From DASUFP01 sp036274495 (GTDB lineage: Bacteria; Bacteroidota; Bacteroidia; AKYH767-A; OLB10), in NCBI GenBank assembly GCA_036274495.1, contig DASUFP010000068.1, positions 1-20,581 on the forward strand: a stretch of DNA of 20,581 nucleotides, in the 5' to 3' direction. The notes under the pieces are model-generated. The model was not told the DNA's origin and did not search any database. It worked only from the letters and a program-made list of their open reading frames with translations. Positions 7,586 to 16,092 of this stretch are shown here, in pieces. How positions within the stretch are numbered: the first letter of the stretch is position 1; every line of letters begins with the position of its first letter. Made by a program: the position numbers and the translations under genes.

Positions 7586-8155
7586 TTATTTTACACCAAG
7601 AAATTGCATCACAAGTCCCTCAGCCGTCAACAATGTCTCATCCATATTTTGATTGATTAACTGATGTGAAAACTGATCGCTGTAAGTGAGTTCCAGTTCC
7701 GCCTTCAGAATTCTTTTTTCAAGCGATTCCTTCGTTTCCGTTGCACGGCTGAGCAGCCTTCCCCGTAAATCGCCCAGGTGAGGCGGCCGAACAAATACGT
7801 CGAGCATGTTTTCGCTGAAATACTGTTTGAGATGTAACCCTCCTTCTACATCCAAATCAAAAATAGGAATGCGGTTAGTCGCTGAAATACGATCTACTTC
7901 ACTCTTAAGCGTTCCGTAAAACCCCCCCTCATATACCTCTTCCCATTCGAGGAATTCATTATTGCGGATTTTCTCCTGGAACTCTTCATGAGATAAAAAA
8001 TAATAATCACGTCCGTATGTTTCACTAGCCCTCTTTTTTCGTGTGGTGGCTGAAATCGAAAAACACAAAATCGGAAGTTTGCCAAGCAGATGGTGTACAA
8101 TGGTTGTTTTGCCGCTTCCTGAAGGACCACAAAAGAGAACGAGCTTGTTTGACAT
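7586..8155 (-). CDS. gmk: Guanylate kinase
   Basis: The 189-residue protein phosphorylates GMP to GDP. The P-loop is GPSGSGKTT (10-18), followed by SATTRKKRASETYGRDYYF, which is the GMP-binding segment of the family, and IFDLDVEGGLHLK, equivalent to the LDIDVQGG motif. The lid region with ATETKESLEKRI carries the usual arginine. Length is typical. The coding strand includes a run of seven G (in 7921-7930), but the frame continues through it, so I see no frameshift. Confidence 0.97.
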   Translation of the reverse strand: MSNKLVLFCGPSGSGKTTIVHHLLGKLPILCFSISATTRKKRASETYGRDYYFLSHEEFQEKIRNNEFLEWEEVYEGGFYGTLKSEVDRISATNRIPIFDLDVEGGLHLKQYFSENMLDVFVRPPHLGDLRGRLLSRATETKESLEKRILKAELELTYSDQFSHQLINQNMDETLLTAEGLVMQFLGVK

Positions 8156-8255
8156 GGAATAAATTTCTTATTTAATGGCTGTATATGCTGTTACCGGTAG
8201 TTGGACAAGGATGTGCCTCTTTATTATTAGCTATGCACTACACTATTCATAAATA

Positions 8256-9128
8256 CTAAACCACATTAGCTCCCTGTTCCTTCATCTTTTCCAGTTCATC
8301 CTTCATTTCTACTACCAGCCGCTGAATGCCGGCATCGTTCGCCTTGGAACCAATTGTATTTATTTCACGTCCTATTTCCTGTAAAATAAATCCCAGCTTT
8401 TTCCCTGCAGAATCTTCCTTTTTTAATGTCTCAAGAAAAAACGACAGGTGCGAACGCAGTCGAACCTTTTCTTCAGTAATATCTATTTTCTCAAGATAAT
8501 AAATCAATTCCTGTTCAAACCTGTTTTCATCCAGATTCAAACTTTCTGCTACTTCACTCACACCTTTTTTTAACCTGTTACGTATAGCCTCCATTCTTCC
8601 GGGCTCCAGTTTTTCAATGGCAGTCAGTTTTTCTTCTATTGAATGTATCCGCTCGGTGAAATCCTGTTGCAACATACTTCCTTCGCGTTCGCGGAAACTG
8701 TTGAACCCTTTCATCGCTTCAGCAATCAGTTTTGCAATTACCAGCCATTCTTTTTCGTCAGCCTCCGTTTTATCGGTGTTAATCACATTTGGTAATCTCA
8801 TAATTACGTTCATATAATCTTCCGACGTTAGTCCGATTTCTTTTCGCAAACCCATCAGATCCTGAAAGTAATTATTGATAACATCCGTGTTCAGCGAACT
8901 TTTGCGGACACCCGGTGCCGGCTCTATTGTAACAACAATATCTGCCTTTCCTCTTTCTACCGCTTTGCTTAACTCGTTACGTAATTCCATTTCCTTCTCC
9001 TTGTATATGTACGGAAGGCGTAAGTTGAACTCGAGGAATTTGCTGTTCAGCGATCGCACTTCAACAGTTATGGAGTTTGATTCGTGAATAGCGCTTGCTT
9101 TGCCAAAGCCGGTCATAGACCTGATCAT
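8256..9128 (-). CDS. yicC: YicC/YloC-family endoribonuclease
   Basis: The 290-residue protein opens with MIRSMTGFGKA and EVRSLNSKFLEFNLRLP and closes with GFILQEIGREINTIGSKA and a KDELEKMKEQGANV tail; these are the two conserved blocks (YicC N-terminal and DUF1732 domains) of the family. Members are reported to be metal-dependent endoribonucleases linked to RNA decay. The middle is long helical, consistent with the known fold. ATG start and length are normal. Gmk lies 100 bases downstream. Confidence 0.95.
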   Translation of the reverse strand: MIRSMTGFGKASAIHESNSITVEVRSLNSKFLEFNLRLPYIYKEKEMELRNELSKAVERGKADIVVTIEPAPGVRKSSLNTDVINNYFQDLMGLRKEIGLTSEDYMNVIMRLPNVINTDKTEADEKEWLVIAKLIAEAMKGFNSFREREGSMLQQDFTERIHSIEEKLTAIEKLEPGRMEAIRNRLKKGVSEVAESLNLDENRFEQELIYYLEKIDITEEKVRLRSHLSFFLETLKKEDSAGKKLGFILQEIGREINTIGSKANDAGIQRLVVEMKDELEKMKEQGANVV

Positions 9129-9240
9129 AAAAAGGGGAGTTAGAATGTTTCCGTAAAAATAATCTTTTTTCCGGGAACCTGAAAATCAGTTCCTTGCCCG
9201 TGACTTTAGATGCTGTTTCAGGAAAAAGGCCGTTTTTAGG

Positions 9241-10140
9241 TCAGGATTGCAGCCGTACCTGTGTGGCTGTGACCATATATACTCCAGCAAATATCAGAGT
9301 GGCGGCGGCCAGATGCTGCCATTGCAGGTGGTCTTCTCCGAACAATATCGCAAACAAGGTGGCAAATACCGGTTGCAGGTAAATGTAAATACTAACCGAA
9401 GAAGAACTTAATCTCCCTAAAGCATAAGTATTAAACAAATAGGCAAGTGACGTAACCCCTACAACTACATATACAACTGCCAGCCATTGCGGCGTTTGCA
9501 TTGCCGCCCATTTCGCTGTTGTGAATTCATGATACCCAAAAGGAGTCACTAATAATATCCCATACAAAAACACCCATTTCATAATTGTGAAGGTGTGGTA
9601 CCGGGACAACAGCGGTTTTACAATTATCAGAAATATGGCAAACGAAAGTGAATTCACCAGCACCATAATGTCGCCTGTAGTGTCTCCGTTACCGAGTGAT
9701 GAGACTTTTCCGAATACAATCAGAAAACAGGCCCCGATGATTCCTATTGCTATCCCCGAAACTTTTAACACGGTTATCCGCTCACCGACTATTAAACCGG
9801 CAGCAACCAGTACCATGATGGGATTGGTTGTCATCATAAGTGCAGCGTTGATCGGCCGCGTGAGATCTAACCCTTTAAAAAAAAGCAGCTGATTTACCGC
9901 AACTCCCGTTAGCGCGCACAAAAACAACCTGCCGTGATCCTTTTTTGAAACCTTTTTATCTTTTATAAATGCGGCAAGTATTAAAAACAGAAGTGCGGTA
10001 AAGGCAACACGGACAAAAATAAATCCGAACGGCTCAATAAATTCCGGCATAACTTTTTTGGCAATGGAATAGTTAGCGCCATAAATCAGGTTGGCGCCTA
10101 AAACAGCAAGATGTGCTGTAAAATGAGAGTTCTGCTGCAC
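9241..10140 (-). CDS. EamA/DMT-family inner-membrane transporter
   Basis: The 299-residue protein has about ten hydrophobic segments in two similar halves, the EamA layout of the drug/metabolite transporter superfamily. Marker segments include LIYGANYSIAK in the first half, LTGVAVNQLLFFKGL and MMTTNPIMVLVAAGLIVGERI, then VNSLSFAIFLIIVKPLL and SVSIYIYLQPVFATLFAILFGE in the second, with the typical Pro-Val and Gly-Glu at repeat ends. The substrate cannot be told. The start is GTG at 10140; no ATG lies nearby in frame and the first membrane segment would be damaged by any later start. Confidence 0.9.
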   Translation of the reverse strand: MQQNSHFTAHLAVLGANLIYGANYSIAKKVMPEFIEPFGFIFVRVAFTALLFLILAAFIKDKKVSKKDHGRLFLCALTGVAVNQLLFFKGLDLTRPINAALMMTTNPIMVLVAAGLIVGERITVLKVSGIAIGIIGACFLIVFGKVSSLGNGDTTGDIMVLVNSLSFAIFLIIVKPLLSRYHTFTIMKWVFLYGILLVTPFGYHEFTTAKWAAMQTPQWLAVVYVVVGVTSLAYLFNTYALGRLSSSSVSIYIYLQPVFATLFAILFGEDHLQWQHLAAATLIFAGVYMVTATQVRLQS

Positions 10141-10315
10141 AGGATTGCGAAGGTATGAAAGTCCCTGATACAGATGGCACTAAAAAGGCAGGTAATGTTT
10201 TAAGGCTTCCTAAAATCTACCCGAATAATTACCTCCCGGTCCTTCATTTTACCCGACTAAGGAGCGTACAGGCTAACAATAGAATCTTGTCAGCCGCACT
10301 CATTCCCGGATTAAT

Positions 10316-10678
10316 TTATCTGCTCTTCGAAACCATCGCCGCCTTTGCCGCCTCCACAACCTTTTTTGAGTTACCAATAAAAATCTGATTGCCGGAAATC
10401 ATCACTGGCCGGCGTAAAAAAGTATACTCCTGTAAAATGTATTTTTTGTAATCCTTTTCTGTCAGTTTCATTTCATTCAATCCCATCGATCTGTACTTCA
10501 ATGCCACCCTGCTGAATAGTGCTTCATAACTTCCGGCAAGTTTTGCCATTTCTTCCAGTTGTCCGGCGGTAATAGGTTCTGTTTTTATCTCCTGCATTAT
10601 TACATCCTTTCCCGGTTTCACCTCTTTCAGAATACGCTGGTTAGTGGTGCAGTTTGCCAGGTGATATATTTTCTTCAT
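10316..10678 (-). CDS. ArsC/Spx-like thioredoxin-fold protein with a single active-site cysteine
   Basis: The 120-residue protein resembles the ArsC/Spx/YffB family: beta-strand MKKIYHLANCTTNQ with Cys10 at the place of the catalytic cysteine, then a helical central part including LEEMAKLAGSYEALFSR, and the family motif YTFLRRPVMISGNQIFIG (85-102), with Arg-Pro before the final strand. There is no second cysteine in a CxxC arrangement, so it is more like the ArsC/YffB branch than Spx. Several ArsC arginines cannot be placed with certainty and I would not call it an arsenate reductase. It begins 38 bases after the T9SS cargo gene and could be read with it. Confidence 0.8.
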   Translation of the reverse strand: MKKIYHLANCTTNQRILKEVKPGKDVIMQEIKTEPITAGQLEEMAKLAGSYEALFSRVALKYRSMGLNEMKLTEKDYKKYILQEYTFLRRPVMISGNQIFIGNSKKVVEAAKAAMVSKSR

Positions 10679-10716
10679 TTCTTTTTTTTAAATGTTGATT
10701 AAATTTGAAAAGTCCT

Positions 10717-13257
10717 TTAATATTTAACCAATTTGGTAATAACAGGAACGCCGTCAACAATTAGCTGTACAGTATAAATGCCGCTTTCAAAAGCACTCAG
10801 ATCTATTGTTGGGTTGCCAGAAGCCTCATTAAATTTAATGTGTTTTTCAAACAGTATTTGTCCCTGCATATCCATAACTTTTAATTCCCTTATTTCAACA
10901 TTCCGCTTTAGTAAATGCATATTAAAAACTCCATGCGAGGGATTCGGGTAAAATTTAACCAACCCATCCACAGGTGCTGCAGTAAATCCGCTGGCTGTCC
11001 CCGGCAAATCACAAATCCAGATGCCTCTGCCAAACGTGTAAACAAATAATTTTTTGTCACTCTTTCGCATGCGCATCTGATAGATGGTAACAGGCGGAAC
11101 AGAGGGTTCCCTGCCCCATGTTATACCACCATCCGTTGTAGTATATAATCCGTAATCCGTTCCGACAAACAATACAGAATCCGGATGATCGGGATCTGTC
11201 TCAACCCAGTATGTGTTACTGTTTTTACTCAAGTTACCGCTTATATCATTCCAAACAGGTGTGTTGGTATCCGCCCCGGTTATTTTCCAGATTTTGGCAA
11301 CGGTGTCGGTATGGAGTATCGTAGCATAAACGATGCTGTTGTCGCTGGGATGTACGGTTAAGCAGGTAATCTTGCCTTTTGCTACAAGTTGATTGGGCGT
11401 AAACGAAGTGAGATCGGTTTCTTGTCCCTGTACCGCATTGTACGCATCATCAATTCTCACAAACAATCCTCTTGTGCCTCCAGTATAAGCAACAGGATAT
11501 ACCTCATTCGACAGACCAATGGCAAATGGATGAGGAGATGTCCCTCCACCCGCATACGAATTGGTAATCTTAACCCAGTTGTCGCCGCCGTTGATACTTC
11601 TCCATACATAGTCGCGGGTAGGAAGATAGAGCTGATCGCCATCCAGATAATTCATCTCTACCTGATTTTCGTGCCATACATCATCATCGGGCAAACCGTC
11701 GCCGTCGCCGTCAAGTTCATTAAGTATGGATGTAAATACCGGAATTGCAGCCGACATGTTAACGCTTTTATAAATATCTGCGAAGTCGCCGCATGCATAT
11801 CCGATAGTTGGATTCTGCTGGTTGATATGCGTGTTCTTCCCGTCACTACCGTATCCGCCTATACGTACAAACAGACTGTCCTGATTATTGTTTTTCTGGA
11901 AGACATTATCCTGTGCTCCAAAAAAGAATCCCGTACCGGTTGGGGTATAAGTACCTCCCCATATTTGTGCTGTATTGTAATTGGCCATCAGATCGGTGGC
12001 AACAGGCGGTATTTGTGAAAGATCAAAGCGATAAATACCCTGGTCCTGCCCCGAATAAAAAATATTACTGTTGAATTTGTTGAATACATATATATGATGA
12101 TCAAACCGGGGATAAATTGCTTCCGTATAGGTCTGGCCGCCATCCAATGTATAATAGGTTCTGGCTCCGCCGGTAATAAACACATCAGGATCATCCGGTT
12201 TTACTGCCAGGCACATAATAAAATCGGCATAACAATACAATCCTGTTGTGGATGGATTGGCAATCGCAAACCATGAAACACCACCATCGGTCGATTTATA
12301 TGCGCCCTTTAATCCGGAAGTAAACGATTGCACCGAATCGGCAAAAGTTGCATACATGATCAAAGGAAAACTGTCGCAATATGCGATCTCAATCCTGCTG
12401 AAATCCGCAGCGGGAGTTCCCGTAGATTTTACAAATGTTCCCGAATCGCCGGATGCAGAATAGTAAATGCCATCGTAACTTGAAGTAACCATCACCTTGC
12501 CGTTGGTAAAACACTCTATGTCGGTAACATTGTTGCCATTGTAAAAAACCTGCTGATAAGAATTGCCGCCGTCGGTACTGCGAAACAACCCGTTAAGAGT
12601 AGTGGCAACAAATAGTGTGTTGGTGTCCGACAATGAATGTTTGATGGAATTGATCAGCAAAAATGTGTCGTTATTGGTTGATAGTATGTTGTTGAATGCG
12701 ATCCCATGATCGGTAGATTTATAAATGCCTGAACCCAGGTCTCTGATTTTTCTGACCTTATTTTCACCTGTACCATAATATATGATGTTTGGGTCGAACG
12801 GATTTTGTGTGATGCAGGTAATATTCATTCCTGCCGACTGATCGTCGACGGGCATCCATTGATTGCCGGCATCCGTGCTTTTCCATAACCCGCCCGTTGA
12901 ACTGCCTGCAAACAAAAGATTGGAATCAACCGGATCGGGTAGGATCGCCCGGGTTCTGCTGCCACAATTAGCCGGTCCGAAAAACTGCACATTCGTAAAA
13001 ACCGTTGCGGGTTTAGCCCCTGGCATAACCGGGGGGACCGGTCGCGACGAAGGATCAATCGCAGGCAGCTGCCTTGGATGCGACGAATAATCGGCCATAA
13101 AGGAATACTCCTTCAACACATTTCCAACCCGGTCGTCGGTTTCGGTCTCATGACGTTCTTCATGCTCCTCATTGGGTTCATTTTGCGCTAATGCAACCGA
13201 AAAGTGCAATTGTAAAATCATGAAAATCAGCGAGAAATATGTGTAAAACGGCTTCAT
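10717..13257 (-). CDS. Large secreted VPS10/BNR-repeat protein with T9SS type A sorting domain
   Basis: The product (846 residues from the ATG at 13257) has a signal peptide (MKPFYTYFSLIFMILQLHFS...AQ), a short acidic/His-rich stretch (NEEHEERHETETDD), then about 650 residues of beta-propeller blades of the sortilin/BNR type, marked by repeats such as GGLWKSTDAGNQW, GIYKSTDHG, GLFRSTDGG, YKSTDGGVSW, YYTLDGGQTY, VWRSINGGDNW and YTTTDGGITW. Residues near 516 (DGDGDGLPDDD) look like a calcium-binding loop. The last 77 residues, starting YPNPSHG, are a complete T9SS type A sorting domain, so the protein should cross the outer membrane and be anchored or released. Upstream in-frame TTG (13290) and ATG (13275) are rejected because a -7 box overlaps or nearly abuts them. 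Ligand unknown. Confidence 0.93.
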   Translation of the reverse strand: MKPFYTYFSLIFMILQLHFSVALAQNEPNEEHEERHETETDDRVGNVLKEYSFMADYSSHPRQLPAIDPSSRPVPPVMPGAKPATVFTNVQFFGPANCGSRTRAILPDPVDSNLLFAGSSTGGLWKSTDAGNQWMPVDDQSAGMNITCITQNPFDPNIIYYGTGENKVRKIRDLGSGIYKSTDHGIAFNNILSTNNDTFLLINSIKHSLSDTNTLFVATTLNGLFRSTDGGNSYQQVFYNGNNVTDIECFTNGKVMVTSSYDGIYYSASGDSGTFVKSTGTPAADFSRIEIAYCDSFPLIMYATFADSVQSFTSGLKGAYKSTDGGVSWFAIANPSTTGLYCYADFIMCLAVKPDDPDVFITGGARTYYTLDGGQTYTEAIYPRFDHHIYVFNKFNSNIFYSGQDQGIYRFDLSQIPPVATDLMANYNTAQIWGGTYTPTGTGFFFGAQDNVFQKNNNQDSLFVRIGGYGSDGKNTHINQQNPTIGYACGDFADIYKSVNMSAAIPVFTSILNELDGDGDGLPDDDVWHENQVEMNYLDGDQLYLPTRDYVWRSINGGDNWVKITNSYAGGGTSPHPFAIGLSNEVYPVAYTGGTRGLFVRIDDAYNAVQGQETDLTSFTPNQLVAKGKITCLTVHPSDNSIVYATILHTDTVAKIWKITGADTNTPVWNDISGNLSKNSNTYWVETDPDHPDSVLFVGTDYGLYTTTDGGITWGREPSVPPVTIYQMRMRKSDKKLFVYTFGRGIWICDLPGTASGFTAAPVDGLVKFYPNPSHGVFNMHLLKRNVEIRELKVMDMQGQILFEKHIKFNEASGNPTIDLSAFESGIYTVQLIVDGVPVITKLVKY

Positions 13258-13287
13258 CAGGGGACCAGGGTACATGAAAAGGAGGAT

Positions 13288-13295
13288 CAAAAGTA
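13288..13295 (-). promoter_or_regulatory. -7 promoter box for the T9SS cargo gene
   Basis: On the minus strand TACTTTTG matches the Bacteroidota TAnnTTTG box exactly. Twenty bases upstream is TTCG, a weak -33 element. Transcription would begin near 13281, giving the ATG at 13257 a leader of about 25 bases. This excludes the TTG at 13290 as start. Confidence 0.5.
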
Positions 13296-13476
13296 ACCAT
13301 TCAACAGTTTTTCACCGAACAACCTGTAGAAGAATGATTATCCGGCAGTGCAATGGTGCCGGTGGCGGGTATTGGTGAGGTTCCGCTCTTTAGGGCTGGA
13401 ACAATGTTGTGTTTGTTACTGTTATTCAAGAACTTAAATTACCCTGAAGGGGTGCCGCTGACCGGATGCATTTTTT

Positions 13477-13484
13477 TATCTTTG
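13477..13484 (+). promoter_or_regulatory. -7 promoter box for scpA
   Basis: TATCTTTG matches TAnnTTTG exactly and lies 16 bases before the scpA TTG start, so the leader would be only about ten bases. No good TTTG is visible at the -33 place. The box is divergent to the one at 13288-13295. Confidence 0.5.
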
Positions 13485-13500
13485 TTGAAAATAGATTGCA

Positions 13501-14286
13501 TTGGATAGTTTCAGCAACCCCAACCATTACGAGATAAAGCTTCCTCAGTTTGAGGGTCCTTTTGACCTGCTGTTGTTTTTCATTGAGCGCGACGAGCTCG
13601 ACATTCATAATATTCCTATTTCGAAAATTACCAACGATTTTCTGGATTATGTGCATGTTGCCGAAGCGATGAATATTGAACTTGCCAGCGAATTCATTTT
13701 GGTTGCTGCAACACTCATGCGCATCAAGGCAAAAATGTTGCTGCCCCGCTATCCGAAAGATGAGCTTGGAAACGAAATTGACCCGCGTCAGGATCTGGTA
13801 CGTCAGTTATTGGAATACAAACAATATAAGGAGGCATCTAACGACCTCCGCCGAATGGAAGAAGACAGGGCATTGAAAGTTGAACGAGGAAATATCGACT
13901 CCGAACTCGCTTCAATTGCAATGAATGCCGACGGATCCAATTACAATGCAGAGCTGAATGCACTTACGCTGTTCAGACTCATGACTACCTTTGAAAAAGT
14001 AATGGAGCGGTTCCGGCTGAACGAAGAACGTCAGCAACATACCGTAATTCAATATCCGTTTACAATTGAACAGGAACGCGAAACCATTCAACGATTAGTA
14101 CGTCTCAAACCCGCCGTCTCCTTTATGGATATTTTCTCCGGCTGTCAGTCAAAAATTCACGCCTGTTTTGTATTTCTTGCATTACTCGACCTGTTGCAGG
14201 CCCGCATGGTAAATGTTTTTGTCAGTGAAGGGTTCAACAACTTTTATATCACCGACATCAACAGCAACCCCGGTAATGCAAACTGA
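13501..14286 (+). CDS. scpA: Segregation and condensation protein A
   Basis: The 261-residue protein is the kleisin subunit of the SMC-ScpAB condensin complex. The N-terminal block YEIKLPQFEGPFDLLLFFIERDELDIHNIPISKITNDFLDYV is the family hallmark (shown here by its key segments LPQFEGPFDLLL and DIHNIPISKIT), followed by SEFILVAATLMRIKAKMLLP, the helix that contacts the SMC neck. The C-terminal winged-helix part ends with FVFLALLDLLQARMV, which binds the SMC cap. The start is TTG: an in-frame TAG at 13492 leaves no upstream ATG. No scpB is in the window. The next gene overlaps its end by 11 bases. Confidence 0.95.
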   Translation: MDSFSNPNHYEIKLPQFEGPFDLLLFFIERDELDIHNIPISKITNDFLDYVHVAEAMNIELASEFILVAATLMRIKAKMLLPRYPKDELGNEIDPRQDLVRQLLEYKQYKEASNDLRRMEEDRALKVERGNIDSELASIAMNADGSNYNAELNALTLFRLMTTFEKVMERFRLNEERQQHTVIQYPFTIEQERETIQRLVRLKPAVSFMDIFSGCQSKIHACFVFLALLDLLQARMVNVFVSEGFNNFYITDINSNPGNAN

Positions 14287-15343
14287 CGGGCATGAGATCA
14301 TCAGTAAATTCAGACCCGCTAAAATTATTTTACCGGTCATTATTGGCCTTGGCGTAGCCCTCTATCTTTTTTTAAAAGAATTCGACCGCGAAGCATATAG
14401 TAAAATCGACTGGACGGTTTACACTACTTTCTGGATTTTACTTGCTCTTGTAATGATGATCCTCCGTGATGTGTCGTATATGTACAGGATCAAAGTGCTC
14501 TCCGGAAATTTTATTTCCTGGCGCCGCAGTTTTCCGGTAATCATGTTATGGGAATTCAGTTCGGCTGTAACGCCTACAATGGTTGGTGGAACGGCACTCG
14601 CCTTTTTTATATTAAACCGCGAAGGACTCCGTATGGGCCGAAGCATAGCTGTGGTACTCACTACCTCTTTCCTTGATGAAATGTTTTTTGTGCTTGCCGT
14701 ACCCCTTGTATTTCTGTTTGTTGGTAAATCCAACCTCTTTGTCTCTCTCGACCCCTCCGTTGCGTCAACTGTAACTTCGATGGGAGGAATGTATTATTTT
14801 TTCTGGATGGGATATGCTGTTTTGCTTGCCTATACCCTCCTCGTGGCATATGCCATTTTCGTCAACCCCAGGGCTGTTAAATGGCTGCTGCTAAAATTTT
14901 TCTCGCTCCCTTTGTTGCGTAAATGGAGGCAACAAGCCTGGCAATCGGGTAACGACATGATTGTCGCTTCCGGCGAACTGCGTGATCAGCCCCGCTCCTA
15001 CTGGATCAAATCGTTTGGGGCCACCATTCTTTCATGGACCGCTCGTTACATGGTTATTAATTGTATTATTATGGCCTTTATTACACATGGCCTGCACGAA
15101 AATATTGTCATATATGCACGGCAGTTAGTCATGTGGATTATTATGCTTGTCAGCCCTACCCCGGGAGCAAGCGGAATTGCCGAGGTGATATTTTCCCGTT
15201 TCCTGAGTGAGTTTACTCCCGCAGGAGTTGATGCCTCAATAGCATTGTTGTGGCGGCTTATCAGCTATTATCCCTATCTGTTTATCGGAGTGATTATTCT
15301 GCCCCGCTGGGTAAGAAGAAATGTGATTACCAGATCAAAATAG
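14276..15343 (+). CDS. UPF0104 / lysylphosphatidylglycerol-synthase-type membrane protein
   Basis: The protein (355 residues from the ATG at 14276) is an inner-membrane protein with about eight hydrophobic segments. It carries the marker segments of the LPG_synthase_TM (YbhN-like) family: TPTMVGGTALAFFILNREG, TSFLDEMFFVLAVPLVFL and, near residues 293-306, SPTPGASGIAEVIF, the family's PTPGxxGxxE signature. There is no attached aminoacyl-transferase domain, so it is not a full MprF; members of this stand-alone type are thought to handle lipids or their flipping, which is not shown here. An earlier in-frame ATG at 14213 would overlap scpA by 74 bases and add an unlikely Ser/Thr-rich leader, so the later start is used. 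Confidence 0.88.
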   Translation: MQTDGHEIISKFRPAKIILPVIIGLGVALYLFLKEFDREAYSKIDWTVYTTFWILLALVMMILRDVSYMYRIKVLSGNFISWRRSFPVIMLWEFSSAVTPTMVGGTALAFFILNREGLRMGRSIAVVLTTSFLDEMFFVLAVPLVFLFVGKSNLFVSLDPSVASTVTSMGGMYYFFWMGYAVLLAYTLLVAYAIFVNPRAVKWLLLKFFSLPLLRKWRQQAWQSGNDMIVASGELRDQPRSYWIKSFGATILSWTARYMVINCIIMAFITHGLHENIVIYARQLVMWIIMLVSPTPGASGIAEVIFSRFLSEFTPAGVDASIALLWRLISYYPYLFIGVIILPRWVRRNVITRSK

Positions 15344-15446
15344 ATTCTGGCAGCTTTTTTGCTCTGTCCGGCAGATCTTCATTCAAAATAATACAACGGT
15401 TGTCCACTATTCCTTACTTTTAACCCCTCTTAATTGAACCCTTATT

Positions 15447-15968
15447 ATGAAAAACGTATTCCTGGCCGGCGCGCTGGCCCTATTACTCTCTCCTGCTTTC
15501 GCTCAGGAAAATTCCGATGGCAAGTCCGGCATACCGGTCGTTAACATTAAAGGACTTGACGGGGCTGTTGTCAGCACCTCAACGTTGGTAAACGACGGCA
15601 AGCCTATCATCATCAGTTTTTGGGCAACATGGTGCAAACCCTGTGTAAATGAGTTAAATACACTTAATGAATTATACGCCGACTGGCAAAAGGAAACAGG
15701 TGTAAAAATTTATGCAATTTCTATTGATGATGCCCGGACTACTGCTTCTGTAGCACCTTTCATAAATGGAAAAGGCTGGGAATTTGATGTATTCCTTGAT
15801 CCCAACGGCGACTTTAAACGTGCCATGAATGTGAATATGGTGCCCCATGTATTCCTCCTGAATGGTAACAGGGAAGTTGTACATCAGCATACCTCATACA
15901 GTCCCGGCGACGAGGATAAACTCCTGGAACTGGTACAACAGGTGGCCGAAGGACAGCCGATTCACTGA
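15447..15968 (+). CDS. Secreted TlpA-like thioredoxin
   Basis: The 173-residue protein has a signal peptide (MKNVFLAGALALLLSPAFAQ) and a thioredoxin fold. The redox motif is WCKPC (62-66), preceded by PIIISFWAT, and the cis-proline loop is VPHVFLL with Pro133. It should act in the periplasm as a thiol-disulfide reductase of the TlpA/ResA type. It stands 103 bases after the membrane protein gene and is closed by a strong intrinsic terminator. The next two genes are a DUF6029-like barrel and an Omp28-type protein that also has a CxxC motif. Confidence 0.93.
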   Translation: MKNVFLAGALALLLSPAFAQENSDGKSGIPVVNIKGLDGAVVSTSTLVNDGKPIIISFWATWCKPCVNELNTLNELYADWQKETGVKIYAISIDDARTTASVAPFINGKGWEFDVFLDPNGDFKRAMNVNMVPHVFLLNGNREVVHQHTSYSPGDEDKLLELVQQVAEGQPIH

Positions 15969-15991
15969 TTTTTTACCGGAATTAAAGACAG

Positions 15992-16020
15992 AAAGCCTCC
16001 CTTACGGGGGGCTTTTTTTA
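15992..16020 (+). terminator. Intrinsic terminator after the TlpA-like gene
   Basis: AAAGCCTCCC (15992-16001) pairs with GGGGGGCTTT (16006-16015) through ten pairs, one of them T-G, around a TTAC loop, and the stem runs into seven T (16013-16019). It starts 23 bases after the stop codon. It is the clearest terminator in the window and separates the TlpA-like gene from the barrel gene. Confidence 0.9.
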
Positions 16021-16092
16021 TTGGCAGTGGTATTTCTCCCTGATTTCGGCTATTTTCACCCCCTCTTTACCCCGAAAATCAACCACCGACTT

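Noticed and set aside
7921..7930. Run of seven C inside gmk as a possible frameshift site
   Set aside because: The guanylate kinase frame and motifs continue unbroken on both sides.
9154..9161. TATTTTTA as a yicC promoter box on the minus strand
   Set aside because: It misses the last base of TAnnTTTG and the -33 element is poor; AT-rich spacer gives such matches by chance.
9174..9193. Hairpin GGAACCTGA/TCAGTTCC between the EamA gene and yicC, as terminator
   Set aside because: The stem has a bulge and is followed on the minus strand by A-rich, not T-rich, sequence.
11389..12018. 209-residue open frame on the plus strand
   Set aside because: It is antisense to the propeller domain of the T9SS cargo gene and shows no signal peptide or known motif.
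15862..16092. 77-codon upstream extension of the DUF6029-like gene
   Set aside because: It overlaps the TlpA-like gene and crosses a strong terminator; the signal peptide starts at the GTG at 16093.
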